From assembly GCA_045636385.1 (NCBI GenBank), contig JAZTXK010000023.1, forward strand, positions 1-64,000: 64,000 nt of DNA, in the 5' to 3' direction. The position numbers and the translations under genes are program-made. This document shows, piece by piece, positions 26,384-34,891 of this stretch (the first letter of the stretch is position 1; the number at the start of each line of letters is the position of its first letter). A model generated the notes under the pieces. It ran no database searches and was not told the DNA's origin. It worked only from the letters and a program-made list of their open reading frames with translations. Source of the stretch: CAG-390 sp045636385 (GTDB taxonomy: Bacteria; Bacillota; Clostridia; Oscillospirales; CAG-272).

Positions 26384-27388
26384 TCAACTTTCAAGAAATT
26401 CAATATAATATTTCCAGTCCTCTCGGCTCTGGTAATGACTGCCCTTGCGGATGTGGTATCCGATATCGCCGCCCGTGACGGGAGAGCCGCATTCGGGCAT
26501 TTTTTCGGCGTTAAAACCTGCTCCGCCGAGCTTTTTATAAAATTCACTTGCCAGAGTGCAGGCAAGGAACTCGTTTTTCGGGCACGCCCAAGCGTCATCC
26601 TCGGCGCTTGCAACGTATACGCGGTGCGGATGATTCGCCGCGATCAGAAAATGCTGATCGAAGGGCATTGCGTCCTCATTATCCGAGTATTTATAATAGT
26701 TCTCGCAGAACCAAAAGGGGAAGCGGTCAACGATCTTTTTGACGGTCTCTCCGTCGTTATCTCTTGCGATCGAAGCGCCCGAGCATCCCGAATCGTTCGA
26801 GAACGCGCAGTAAAATCTCTCGTCGAGCATTCCCGCGAGGAGCGCGGTCTTGCCGAGGCGGGAGTGTCCCGTCACGCTGATGCGGCTCGGATCGATCGAA
26901 TCAAGCGTCAGCGCGAAGTCGAGCACACGCATCGCCGCCCACGCCCAGAGTCCGATCTTACCGCAGGAATCGGGGGCGCGCTTGCCTTCGGGATAAACAA
27001 GTCCCGCAAGTCCGTTTGTGAAATCGCCGTCGTCGGAGGTAACCTCCTTATAGAAGAACGAGAGCACGGCGTAGCCCGCGTCAACGATCTCCTCGGTCGG
27101 CTGATATTTGTCGGGAACGTCGGGACGGAAATTGATGTGAACGAATGCGGGCACGGGTCTGCCCGATTTGGGTATGGCAACTCTTACGGGGAACGAAAAT
27201 TCGCCGAAAGAGGAATTGCAGATCAGCTTATATATTTCAAGATCGGCTTTTCCCGCGCAGAATTTTTTATCCCTCTCGACAAGCTCGGCGCGAACAGATA
27301 TCGGCGCCTCGGGAAGATAACCGTATTCCTCGCGCAGAAGAAGGTCAACTATCTCGCGCTTTTCGTATTGACAAACATTCGGTATCAT
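26384..27388 (-). CDS. CE15-like glucuronoyl esterase (alpha/beta hydrolase)
   Basis: A 334-residue alpha/beta hydrolase. The nucleophile motif VTGHSRLGKTAL (Ser176) and the following DERF...SNDSGCSG stretch match carbohydrate esterase family 15, whose members cut ester bonds between 4-O-methyl-glucuronic acid of xylan and lignin alcohols. RFPFWFCENYYKY, MPFDQHFLIA and the final GSH (His318) also fit. No signal peptide is seen, so it would act on imported fragments. It overlaps the next upstream hydrolase by four bases. CE15 membership is my motif reading; a related esterase activity is possible. Confidence 0.75.
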   Translation of the reverse strand: MIPNVCQYEKREIVDLLLREEYGYLPEAPISVRAELVERDKKFCAGKADLEIYKLICNSSFGEFSFPVRVAIPKSGRPVPAFVHINFRPDVPDKYQPTEEIVDAGYAVLSFFYKEVTSDDGDFTNGLAGLVYPEGKRAPDSCGKIGLWAWAAMRVLDFALTLDSIDPSRISVTGHSRLGKTALLAGMLDERFYCAFSNDSGCSGASIARDNDGETVKKIVDRFPFWFCENYYKYSDNEDAMPFDQHFLIAANHPHRVYVASAEDDAWACPKNEFLACTLASEFYKKLGGAGFNAEKMPECGSPVTGGDIGYHIRKGSHYQSREDWKYYIEFLES

Positions 27389-28110
27389 TTTGCACCGCCG
27401 ATATAGTCAAGCGCGAGACGGAGTCTCTTATCGTTCGCCGCGAAGGTCAGCTTGCAATGTCCACGGTCTTCAATGATCTCCATTTCAACGTCCTTGCCGC
27501 ACGCCTTCATCGCTTCAACGAACTTTCCGGAATGAAGCTTAAGATTGACCGACTTATCCTTATCGCAATGGAAGATATAGTATTTCGCGTCGGGCATTTC
27601 GGTGGCAAGATGGACGGGGGAATACTTCTTCATTACCTCGCCGATGTCACCCTGCTCGTTCCAGAGTGCGCTGTATATCGTTCTGGGCAGATCGGGACGC
27701 TCGGTGAAATGGTAAACGAGGTCGCAAACGGGGCAGTTTGCGATGCATCCGACGGGAGTGTGCTTCGCGTATCTTGTATAAACGAGCGAGGCAAGACCAC
27801 CCATGCTCTGTCCCATCGAAACAACGGGAGTCGATTCGGGAAGGTTGTATTTTTCAAAAAGAACGTCGAGGATTTCATCGGTATAAGAGATCGCCTGCGC
27901 GTTCATCCACGACCATGGGTTGTTGTAGGGATGAACGTAGAGCACGCCCTCCTCACCGTAATATACGCCCTCGTTGGTGTCCTCGTCGAACATATCCTTG
28001 TTATTAAGTCCGCAGAAATATACAACAACGCCGCGGATAGGCTTTTTGCAAACCGCATCGTTTACGTAGGCAAAGCTGCGGATGGTTTCGTATGTTATGA
28101 TTTTATTCAT
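27385..28110 (-). CDS. Alpha/beta hydrolase
   Basis: A 241-residue cytoplasmic hydrolase with nucleophile elbow GQSMGG (Ser102), an acidic residue in FHCDKDKS and a C-terminal His in EDRGHCKL, giving a plausible Ser-Asp-His triad. It resembles prolyl-oligopeptidase or acetylxylan-esterase-like hydrolases. It shares an ATGA overlap with the CE15-like gene. The pair may deacylate the same glycan fragment, but the substrate is not known. Confidence 0.75.
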   Translation of the reverse strand: MNKIITYETIRSFAYVNDAVCKKPIRGVVVYFCGLNNKDMFDEDTNEGVYYGEEGVLYVHPYNNPWSWMNAQAISYTDEILDVLFEKYNLPESTPVVSMGQSMGGLASLVYTRYAKHTPVGCIANCPVCDLVYHFTERPDLPRTIYSALWNEQGDIGEVMKKYSPVHLATEMPDAKYYIFHCDKDKSVNLKLHSGKFVEAMKACGKDVEMEIIEDRGHCKLTFAANDKRLRLALDYIGGAK

Positions 28111-28115
28111 TTGTG

Positions 28116-28487
28116 TTAACCTCTCTTTATGTAAAGAATTTCTATATCCCCATCGACAAAACCGACGCCGACGCCGTTTTTCGATTTCAGCAAATCGGCA
28201 TATTTGCCTTCATTCAGATATTTTTTCAGTAAATCCGTCATCATTTGCAGAGCCTCATCCCATTCGCACTCTGTCTGCCACGTGAACAAAGACGCGCGGG
28301 AATCAAAATCGGTCACCTCATCGCAAGCCCAGTCCTGATCCTCGGGATCGAATCTTCCTGCACCGACCAAATCCATACTCCAATAATATTCATCGTTTTC
28401 GTACAGGTTAAAGCAAAATGCAACCGCTTCATCGGGAACATTGGCGGACAAAACTCCGTCTATCCATTCGGAAACTTTATTATACAT
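28116..28487 (-). CDS. Small acidic protein, unknown function
   Basis: A 123-residue acidic protein. The ATG at 28487 is chosen because AAGGAG lies seven bases upstream; an ATG at 28493 would be too close to the site. It contains FCFNLYENDEYYWSMDLVGAG and ends GVGVGFVDGDIEILY, a pattern I associate with small immunity-like or general cytoplasmic proteins of Bacillota but cannot name. It overlaps the DUF3885 gene by eight bases, so the two are probably made together. Confidence 0.65.
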   Translation of the reverse strand: MYNKVSEWIDGVLSANVPDEAVAFCFNLYENDEYYWSMDLVGAGRFDPEDQDWACDEVTDFDSRASLFTWQTECEWDEALQMMTDLLKKYLNEGKYADLLKSKNGVGVGFVDGDIEILYIKRG

Positions 28488-29139
28488 TTTCATTCTCCTT
28501 ATATCTTCGCTCCATTTCGGCGCGGTCGTAATCGAGGAAATAGGGTTCGAGGGTATGATAAAATTCCTTCATCTTCTCCTGGGTTGCAAAAACTATATCG
28601 CATCCGCGGGAATCGTAGATTGAAAAAATACACTCATTCTTGAACGAAACGAAGCTGATTTCGTGATCAAATTTTTCTCCGATCTGACGGTCGATAATAT
28701 CGTCGGCGTCAAATTCTTTTCCGTCCGAATAGCAAACAATGCGATTTCTTATCGGCATATCGTCGTCATCATAGGTCTCAAGCGATTTCAAAACTGTGTG
28801 ACGGTATTTCGTCTGATACTCAAACAAAAAGCGAAGCTGTTCTGTCTCGCATTCGATGAACCAATTCAGCCACTTTGACACATTATCGTCATCAAAAGCA
28901 TCAATATAACCTTCCGCAACTTCGGAATGATCGTTTATCCAATAATTGAAAATTACCGCATCGGCGCCATTCGGGAAAAGAATACCGTATATTTCCGTTG
29001 CACGCCTTTTTGCGCTCTTTTCGAATTTCTCTTTATCACCGATTCCAAGCTCACAGCGCAGAGCCCACTTGTTATTGTAAAAATACGGTCTCAGATATGA
29101 AAAATTACGGTCGAGTATCATCTCTTCGATTCTGCTCAT
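28480..29139 (-). CDS. DUF3885-like protein
   Basis: A 219-residue protein. The ATG at 29139 gives a four-base overlap with pgeF; the longer upstream frame is antisense-like and lacks a binding site. The C-terminal half (CIFSIYDSRGCDIVFATQEKMKEFY and YFLDYDRAEMERRY) matches DUF3885, a domain frequent in Bacillota, often near toxin/immunity genes. No catalytic residues are known for it. It lies between pgeF and the small acidic protein within the operon. Confidence 0.7.
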   Translation of the reverse strand: MSRIEEMILDRNFSYLRPYFYNNKWALRCELGIGDKEKFEKSAKRRATEIYGILFPNGADAVIFNYWINDHSEVAEGYIDAFDDDNVSKWLNWFIECETEQLRFLFEYQTKYRHTVLKSLETYDDDDMPIRNRIVCYSDGKEFDADDIIDRQIGEKFDHEISFVSFKNECIFSIYDSRGCDIVFATQEKMKEFYHTLEPYFLDYDRAEMERRYKENENV

Positions 29140-29936
29140 TTTTCTGCTCCTTTGCAAAGGATCACCGCACCCTGAGAACCGCGTGCCGCGCCTGTGATGC
29201 GGTGCGACCAGAAGCGGTCGGGCGCGCACATCGTGCAATCGTCGGATATTTCGATGTTTTCAACTCCCGCGCGACGGAGCGCGAGCGCGTTGACGCCTTT
29301 GAGGTCAACGTGGTACTTCTCTCCCGTTTTGCGGATAAACAGCTCGGCTTCTTGACCGAAAGCTTCAATTATCGCATCGGGCACGTCGCGGTCGGTCTCA
29401 AAGCAGCAAGCTCCGATATTCGGACCGATAGCCGCACGAATATTTTCGGGACGGCAACCGAATTCGGATACCATCTTGCGGACGGTCTTTCCCGCAATAT
29501 CGGCGGCAGTACCGCGCCATCCTGCGTGGACGGCACCGACCGCGCCCGTGACGCCGTCCCATAACAGAATCGGAGTGCAATCGGCGGTGAAAACGACGAG
29601 TGCGCAGCCCGCATCGTTCGTTATCAGCGCGTCGCATTCGGGATATGAATGATGATCGAGTCCGTGGGCATCCGATTTCGTGACTACGCGCACGATGTCG
29701 GAGTGTGTCTGACGTGTCAAAACAAGATTATTTACGTCAAAATCCAATGTATCGGCTAGAATTGCATAGTTCTTTTCCACATTATCGCGCGCGTCTCCGC
29801 GGTGCATCGCGATATTGAGCAAGGCGAAAACACCTTCGCTGACACCGCCGAGGCGGGTGGTGAATGCGTGAGGCGGTTTTATTCCAAGGGCAGTCAGGTA
29901 TTCAAGACTGCCCTTTTTGATAGTTTCAAACGACAT
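29136..29936 (-). CDS. pgeF: PgeF/YfiH family multicopper-like (laccase-domain) protein
   Basis: A 266-residue protein of the YfiH/PgeF family. The metal-site motifs are present: RQTHSD, FTADCTPI, AVHAGWRGT, IGPNIGACCFE and the C-terminal TGAARGSQGA. Members were first named polyphenol oxidases, then shown to correct peptidoglycan precursor misincorporation or act on purine nucleosides. It overlaps the beta-lactamase-fold gene by one base (TGATG), so translation is coupled. The exact activity of this copy is not resolved by sequence. Confidence 0.88.
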   Translation of the reverse strand: MSFETIKKGSLEYLTALGIKPPHAFTTRLGGVSEGVFALLNIAMHRGDARDNVEKNYAILADTLDFDVNNLVLTRQTHSDIVRVVTKSDAHGLDHHSYPECDALITNDAGCALVVFTADCTPILLWDGVTGAVGAVHAGWRGTAADIAGKTVRKMVSEFGCRPENIRAAIGPNIGACCFETDRDVPDAIIEAFGQEAELFIRKTGEKYHVDLKGVNALALRRAGVENIEISDDCTMCAPDRFWSHRITGAARGSQGAVILCKGAEK

Positions 29937-30784
29937 CAGAGTATATCCAACATTGCCTTACGCTTGCCCTCGGGATCGAAGGAATGCCAAGCAACGGCGA
30001 TATTCTCATCAAAGTTAACGTAGAGTATCTGACCTCTCATACCGCCCTTCGAGAATCCGCGACCCATCTTGCGAAGCTCGTAGCCGCGCTCGAGGACGAT
30101 CTTGATCCACTCCTCGGAAACGATCCGCTCGCCCTTCCAGACTCCGCCGTCAAGGTAGATGCGTCCGAGCTTGACCACATCGTCGCTTCGGATATAAAGT
30201 CCGGTCGCGCCGACGGGGTACTTGCGCGGACACTTCGACCACGCGACCTCGCGGCAATCGATCTTTGAGAAAAGTCTGTCCATAAGGAAATCGTCAAGGC
30301 GTTCGCCCGAGATCTTGGTCACAACGCGCGAGATAAGGTAGTATGCCGCGTCGGAATAAACGCGCATCTCACCCGGTGCATAAACAAGCTCGCGGTCGAG
30401 GCAGAGGAAGAGGAAATCGTCGGTGGGATACTTGGTGATATCCTCGGTATCGATATCGAGGAATCCCTTGCCAAAGCCGATCTCATGGCGCATTACGTTA
30501 TCAAGCGTAATTTTTGCCCACTTTTCGGCGGGGATGCCGTAAGATGCGAGCTCGTCGGCAAAAACTTCGGCAATAGTGGTGGCGGGAGTCAGCTTGCCCT
30601 CGTCAAAGAGCATACCGATGGCGGTCACGCAGAAAAACTTTGCGACCGAATAGCAGTTCTGGCAGGGGTTGCCGGGGAGACGCTTGATGGTTTCGAATCC
30701 GTCTGCGGTCGAAACGCTCATGCGGTAGGTATTTATGCCGTTTTCCTTGGCTATATTATCAAGTCTTTCGAGAAGTGCGTTCAT
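29936..30784 (-). CDS. Beta-lactamase-fold serine hydrolase
   Basis: A 282-residue protein of the class C beta-lactamase/penicillin-binding fold. The SxxK motif is SVAK (Ser46, Lys49) and the second motif is YSD (143-145) in place of YSN. There is no signal peptide, which argues against antibiotic resistance and for a cytoplasmic esterase or amidase. It starts 19 bases after the upstream sulfatase and shares one base with pgeF. Confidence 0.85.
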   Translation of the reverse strand: MNALLERLDNIAKENGINTYRMSVSTADGFETIKRLPGNPCQNCYSVAKFFCVTAIGMLFDEGKLTPATTIAEVFADELASYGIPAEKWAKITLDNVMRHEIGFGKGFLDIDTEDITKYPTDDFLFLCLDRELVYAPGEMRVYSDAAYYLISRVVTKISGERLDDFLMDRLFSKIDCREVAWSKCPRKYPVGATGLYIRSDDVVKLGRIYLDGGVWKGERIVSEEWIKIVLERGYELRKMGRGFSKGGMRGQILYVNFDENIAVAWHSFDPEGKRKAMLDIL

Positions 30785-30803
30785 GTCATAGTCCTTTCAA
30801 TGA

Positions 30804-32285
30804 TTACTTTTTCTTGTTTTCGAGAGATTTCAGATATTTTGCTCGTGTTTTCGGCTGAGCACCCGCGCTGAGCTTGAGGCAGTATTCATCGGGCACGCGC
30901 GAGAATTCCTGCATTATCGAGTGCTTATGATCCTTGTACTGCGCGCCGAAGGGCTGGTCGCCAACCTGCGCCTTGATCGGAGAGGCTTTTCCCGTGTCGG
31001 ATACAACGTAAGCATCGAGCTTTTCCTTGAGCGCGAGAACCTTTTCGTCATCCTGACACGCTTTGTACTTGTTGACCGTCTCGTCGTGATCCTTGAGATA
31101 GTAGTACATTTTTTCCTTGGCGTTATAGATCAGCTTGTCGCACTCGTCGCATACCATATAAACGCCCTTCTCGCCCGACTCATACTGCGAATAAACCTCG
31201 GTGTGCTGTTCCTTCAGAAGATCTACGCCGTCAAACTCTGCGGGATCGTAGTCAACGCCCGCCCAGGAAAGAAGCGTGGGCGCAAGGTCAACGAGCGAGC
31301 AGGGATCGTGGCGCACGGAGGGCTCCATTCCGGGTACGCGGATGAGCATAGGGATGCGGCACGCGCCGTTGAACATCGTTCTCTTACCCACAACGCGGTA
31401 GTCGCCGAGCATATCGCCGTGGTCGGAGGTTACGACGATGAGGGTATCGTCGTACATTCCCTTTTCCTTGAGCTTTGCGATGATGCGCGATACCTGATAA
31501 TCGGCGAAGGAGATGCAGGCATAATAGAAATTGCGAAGTCGCTTGAGGTCGATCTCGGAGATGCCGAGTCTGTCCATTCTGAAGCGGTCGTAAAGGATCT
31601 TCTCAAAGGTGAGAGGATCGGGATTCTTTGGGCGGACGGGTTCGATACCCTCGTAGTCGCGGTAGATCTTATTCCACGGCGAGGGAGGGGAGAATGGAGG
31701 ATGAGGATGGAAGATTGAGGTAAACATGAAGATATTATCCTCGTTCGGGTCGCATCCCTCAAGGAAGTCGAGGCTTCGCTCACCGACCCAGTTTGTGGGA
31801 TGATATTCCTGAGGAAGCTGGCTTACCTGAGGAACGTAATACATCTCGCTTCTCTGTCCGTCGAGGTCATATACGTTGTTATAGGGAGAATTGCGGATGA
31901 ATTCATAATAATCGTCATTCGAGCAGGGCTCCATAACGTGTCTCTGCTTGAAGCCGAGCTTGCCGAACTTATCCCAAACGTAATGCATCTTACCGACGTT
32001 GCAGCTATCGTAACCCGCCTCGGTGATCGATGAATAGAAGCCCTTTCCCTTATAATTCAATTCGGGATTATTATTCGAGTTACCCGTTCTTGCGGGATAC
32101 TGACCCGCCATCATGGAAAGGCGAGCGGGAACGCAGACGGGAGAGGGTGTCATACAGCGGGTGAATCGCTGTGACTCGGCGGCGATAGAGTCGAGCGCGG
32201 GTGTAATGATATATGGATTTCCGTTTGCCCCGATACCGTCGTAACGAAGCTGGTCAAAAAAGATAACGAGAATATGCTTTTTCAT
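30804..32285 (-). CDS. Type I sulfatase (Cys-type formylglycine)
   Basis: A 493-residue cytoplasmic sulfatase, first gene of the operon. The modification motif is C-V-P-A-R at 51-55. FFDQLRYD near the N-terminus and TSDHGDMLGDYR supply metal ligands. It is only distantly like the sulfatase at 21.7-23.2 kb, so the two probably remove sulfate from different positions or glycans. Co-expression with esterases suggests stepwise trimming of a decorated uronic-acid oligosaccharide (inference). Confidence 0.88.
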   Translation of the reverse strand: MKKHILVIFFDQLRYDGIGANGNPYIITPALDSIAAESQRFTRCMTPSPVCVPARLSMMAGQYPARTGNSNNNPELNYKGKGFYSSITEAGYDSCNVGKMHYVWDKFGKLGFKQRHVMEPCSNDDYYEFIRNSPYNNVYDLDGQRSEMYYVPQVSQLPQEYHPTNWVGERSLDFLEGCDPNEDNIFMFTSIFHPHPPFSPPSPWNKIYRDYEGIEPVRPKNPDPLTFEKILYDRFRMDRLGISEIDLKRLRNFYYACISFADYQVSRIIAKLKEKGMYDDTLIVVTSDHGDMLGDYRVVGKRTMFNGACRIPMLIRVPGMEPSVRHDPCSLVDLAPTLLSWAGVDYDPAEFDGVDLLKEQHTEVYSQYESGEKGVYMVCDECDKLIYNAKEKMYYYLKDHDETVNKYKACQDDEKVLALKEKLDAYVVSDTGKASPIKAQVGDQPFGAQYKDHKHSIMQEFSRVPDEYCLKLSAGAQPKTRAKYLKSLENKKK

Positions 32286-32314
32286 ATAAACCTCCGATTT
32301 GTTCTATTGGTTAT

Positions 32315-32343
32315 ATTATACTATTTTTGCAAAGGAATTGCAA
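32315..32343 (-). promoter_or_regulatory. Promoter of the eight-gene sulfatase operon
   Basis: TTGCAA (32338-32343), 17-base spacer and TATAAT (32315-32320) on the minus strand, 30 bases before the sulfatase ATG. Confidence 0.7.
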
Positions 32344-32354
32344 GAGTTTTTCGG

Positions 32355-33248
32355 TTATTTCTGCCCTCCGAGATATCTCTCGTAATAGAAAAGATACTGC
32401 TGTGCAAGTCCCGCATACGCGCCGAGGGAGGCGGCGTCGAAGGGTGCGGGGAAATATTTTTCGATAACGCGCTTTACCCAGACATCCACGGGAAAAGCAT
32501 CGGTGCGGTCGAAGCCGAAAAGAAGTGTGCAAGCGGCTACCTTCGGTCCGACGCCCTTGATCTTCATCAGCATTTCGGCGGCTTCGGCGGTGGTTTTTGC
32601 AGCTGCGACTGCATCAAGATCGATCTCGCCCGACGCGACTTTCGTTGCGGCATCGTATATGTAGGGTGCGCGGAAGCCGAATTTCATTTCGCGCAGGGCA
32701 TCAACTCCCGCCTCCACTATCGCTTCGGGAGTCGGGAAGGAATACATCTCGCCGAGCGGAGTTTCGATAGGATTACCGAGTGCTTTTGAGATCGTACCGA
32801 TAAGCCCTCTGATTCGCGGGATGTTATTATTCTGCGAAATGATGAATGAGCAGAGCGTCTCCCACTTTTCCTGACGGAGTATACGAATTCCCTTTCCGTA
32901 CTCCACCGCCTCGCGGAGCGCGGGGTTATCCGAGCGCGAAAGAATGTCGTTTCTTGCTGAATTTATATCAAAATCAAGTCCGAGGTAGGGAATCCAGATC
33001 TTGTCAAGATCGTCCTCCGTTGCGCCGTAAATCGTCAGGGTGTCGCCGTCCTGCGCGACGCTGACGTATTTTCCGAAGGCGACTCCGCCGTATTCGCATT
33101 CGTGCGCGGTGCCCTCGACGGGAAGAAATCTGAACGCCTGACCGCAATCAAAAACGGCTTCCGTGCTGAAATATTCAACTCCGCTGATTTTGGAAAAAGG
33201 AACAGACGCCTCATTTATGCCGAACTCGGTGTAAAATTTATTGTTCAT
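32355..33248 (-). CDS. ogg: OGG1-type 8-oxoguanine DNA glycosylase/lyase
   Basis: A 297-residue base-excision repair enzyme. The N-terminal domain has FDCGQAFRF as in OGG_N. The helix-hairpin-helix is KGVGPKVAAC with catalytic Lys236, followed by the Asp of FPVDVWVKR (Asp255). It should cut 8-oxoguanine from DNA and nick the strand by beta-elimination. It is a single gene with its own promoter facing that of the DUF6062 gene. Bacterial OGG1-like enzymes are common in Clostridia. Confidence 0.9.
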   Translation of the reverse strand: MNNKFYTEFGINEASVPFSKISGVEYFSTEAVFDCGQAFRFLPVEGTAHECEYGGVAFGKYVSVAQDGDTLTIYGATEDDLDKIWIPYLGLDFDINSARNDILSRSDNPALREAVEYGKGIRILRQEKWETLCSFIISQNNNIPRIRGLIGTISKALGNPIETPLGEMYSFPTPEAIVEAGVDALREMKFGFRAPYIYDAATKVASGEIDLDAVAAAKTTAEAAEMLMKIKGVGPKVAACTLLFGFDRTDAFPVDVWVKRVIEKYFPAPFDAASLGAYAGLAQQYLFYYERYLGGQK

Positions 33249-33282
33249 ATTTGTAAATTCCCCTCATTTTTTGTCAATACAC

Positions 33283-33311
33283 TTGAAATATAATAAAATT
33301 TCTGCTATAAT
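33283..33311 (+). promoter_or_regulatory. Promoter of the DUF6062 gene
   Basis: TTGAAA (33283-33288), 17-base spacer, TATAAT (33306-33311). It points right toward 33367 and faces the ogg promoter. Confidence 0.7.
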
Positions 33312-33324
33312 GTTATTATCTATA

Positions 33325-33353
33325 ATTATACACTAAAATTATTAAATAGTCAA
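33325..33353 (-). promoter_or_regulatory. Promoter of ogg, facing the DUF6062 promoter
   Basis: On the minus strand TTGACT (33348-33353) and TATAAT (33325-33330) with a 17-base spacer. Its transcript would run leftward through the plus-strand promoter at 33283-33311. Confidence 0.7.
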
Positions 33354-33366
33354 TAGTGAGGTTACA

Positions 33367-34077
33367 ATGCACCAGATATATACTATACATATCAACGAGC
33401 ATTTTGACGCTTCCCGAGCGGATGCATCCTGCGGATGTCCCGTCTGCTCGCTCTACCGTATGCTTGAGGAAAACGAGCTTGAGCTCATCCTCGGCGCTTC
33501 GATGATGGAGCCCGATATCAGACAGAAGACGAATAAGCTCGGTTTTTGCGACACACATATGAAAATGATGTTCGAATACCGCGCTCGCCTGCCTATGGCG
33601 CTTACTCTTGAGAGCCATCTTGACCAGCTCCGCAAGGAGGTCGGCGACCTGCCTCTTATGGTTCCCGGAACACGAGCAAGAGCGCGCATCGTCGAGCTTG
33701 AGGAGGACTGCTACATCTGCCGCCGAATCGACGAATACTTCAAGCATCTGCTTGAAAACCTCGTTTATATCTGGAGCTCCGATCCCGAATTCCGCGAGAA
33801 ATTCGCCGCACAGCCGATGTTCTGTCTGCCTCATTGGGAGATGATGCTCGGCGTTGCAAAAGCAAAGCTGAATAAAAAGGATTACTACGCATTCGCCAAG
33901 GCGGCAAACGACGTGGTTCTTCCCTACTTCGATCAGCTCCGCGAGGACGTTTCGTGGTTCTGCAAGAAATTCGACTACCGCTACGGCGACGAGCCCTGGT
34001 ATAATTCCAAGGATTCCGTGGAGCGCGCGATGGCATTCCTGAATTCTGATATCCACCGTCCTCCAAAGAAGAAATAA
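33367..34077 (+). CDS. DUF6062 family protein with two Cys/His sites
   Basis: A 236-residue cytoplasmic protein fitting DUF6062. Two similar sets of possible metal ligands can be seen: C24-P-V-C27 with C61-D-T-H64, and C115-Y-I-C118 with C153-L-P-H156. This looks like an internal duplication giving two CxxC...CxxH zinc-type sites. No function is established for the family. The gene is monocistronic and precedes an intergenic three-hairpin repeat. Confidence 0.75.
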   Translation: MHQIYTIHINEHFDASRADASCGCPVCSLYRMLEENELELILGASMMEPDIRQKTNKLGFCDTHMKMMFEYRARLPMALTLESHLDQLRKEVGDLPLMVPGTRARARIVELEEDCYICRRIDEYFKHLLENLVYIWSSDPEFREKFAAQPMFCLPHWEMMLGVAKAKLNKKDYYAFAKAANDVVLPYFDQLREDVSWFCKKFDYRYGDEPWYNSKDSVERAMAFLNSDIHRPPKKK

Positions 34078-34086
34078 GAGCCTCCA

Positions 34087-34238
34087 ATTGTAAAACTGCG
34101 TTTTACAATTGATACGCGCGCTTATCGCCGCTTGACAAAATCAAAGATTTTGTCAGCTCCCCTCGGCGCGCGGACTCGCTTTGCTCGTCAAAGAGGTGTT
34201 TTTTCGTCGGCAAAGCCGCCAAAAAAACGGATTTTATT
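34087..34238 (+). repeat. Three-hairpin intergenic repeat, copy A
   Basis: A 152-bp intergenic element with three consecutive hairpins: 34087-34109 (10-bp perfect stem, TGC loop), 34133-34155 (10-bp perfect stem, AAA loop) and 34198-34228 (GTTTTTTCGTCGGC arm, AAA loop). A second copy occurs at 58850-59019 in the same orientation, with identical outer hairpin 1 and altered but still paired hairpin 2. Orientation is relative only; no coding potential is apparent. Confidence 0.85.
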
Positions 34239-34306
34239 AAAATTACCGACTTATTGTTTCGGCTAATAATTAAGAATAAAGAGATTCCCGAAAGGTAACA
34301 ATCAAG

Positions 34307-34858
34307 ATGATAGATCTGCTCTCCCTGCACAAGCAGTTTATACTTACACACGTCAAAGAAGGCGATATCTGCGCCGATTTCACTATGGGCAACGGATACG
34401 ATACCGAATTTCTCGCGCGCACCGTCGGCGAGTCGGGCAAGGTCTATGCCTTTGACATTCAGCCCGCGGCGGTCGAATCGACAAGAAAAAGACTTGCTGA
34501 GGTAAATTGTCCCGAAAACTACACCCTCATCTGCGACTCGCACCACAACGCCGCAAAATACATCGACGGCAAGATAAAGGGCGGAATGTTCAACCTCGGT
34601 TGGCTCCCGGGCGGTGACAAGTCGATCACCACCATGCGCGAAACCACTATGCCCGCGATCGAAACCGCCATCTCGCTTCTCGATTCGGACGGTGTACTGA
34701 CCGTTGCCGTCTACCCCGGACATCCCGAGGGTGACGCGGAGGGCAAGATGATCGAGGAATACCTCTCCTCCCTCTCGCGCTTCAAGCTCTGCGTGACCAA
34801 GATCAAGATTGTCAACTCCCCCACCTCGCCCTATTTCTTCTTGATAGAAACAAAATAA
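34307..34858 (+). CDS. mnmM: MnmM/YtqB-like tRNA methyltransferase
   Basis: A 183-residue class I SAM methyltransferase. The SAM-binding motif is DFTMGNGYDT (24-33), with AFDIQ for the ribose-binding acid, NLGWLPGGDK and YPGHPEG, all typical of the YtqB group, now known as MnmM, which methylates 5-aminomethyl-2-thiouridine at the tRNA wobble position in Gram-positive bacteria. It starts about 70 bases after the intergenic repeat and 33 bases before the VanY gene. The family is clear; tRNA specificity comes from homologues. Confidence 0.82.
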   Translation: MIDLLSLHKQFILTHVKEGDICADFTMGNGYDTEFLARTVGESGKVYAFDIQPAAVESTRKRLAEVNCPENYTLICDSHHNAAKYIDGKIKGGMFNLGWLPGGDKSITTMRETTMPAIETAISLLDSDGVLTVAVYPGHPEGDAEGKMIEEYLSSLSRFKLCVTKIKIVNSPTSPYFFLIETK

Positions 34859-34891
34859 CTCCAAGCAATCACTGCGGAAAGGAAGGCAAAA

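Noticed and set aside
29936..30784. Antibiotic-resistance beta-lactamase
   Set aside because: It lacks a signal peptide and sits in a catabolic operon; the fold also includes many esterases, so resistance is not claimed.
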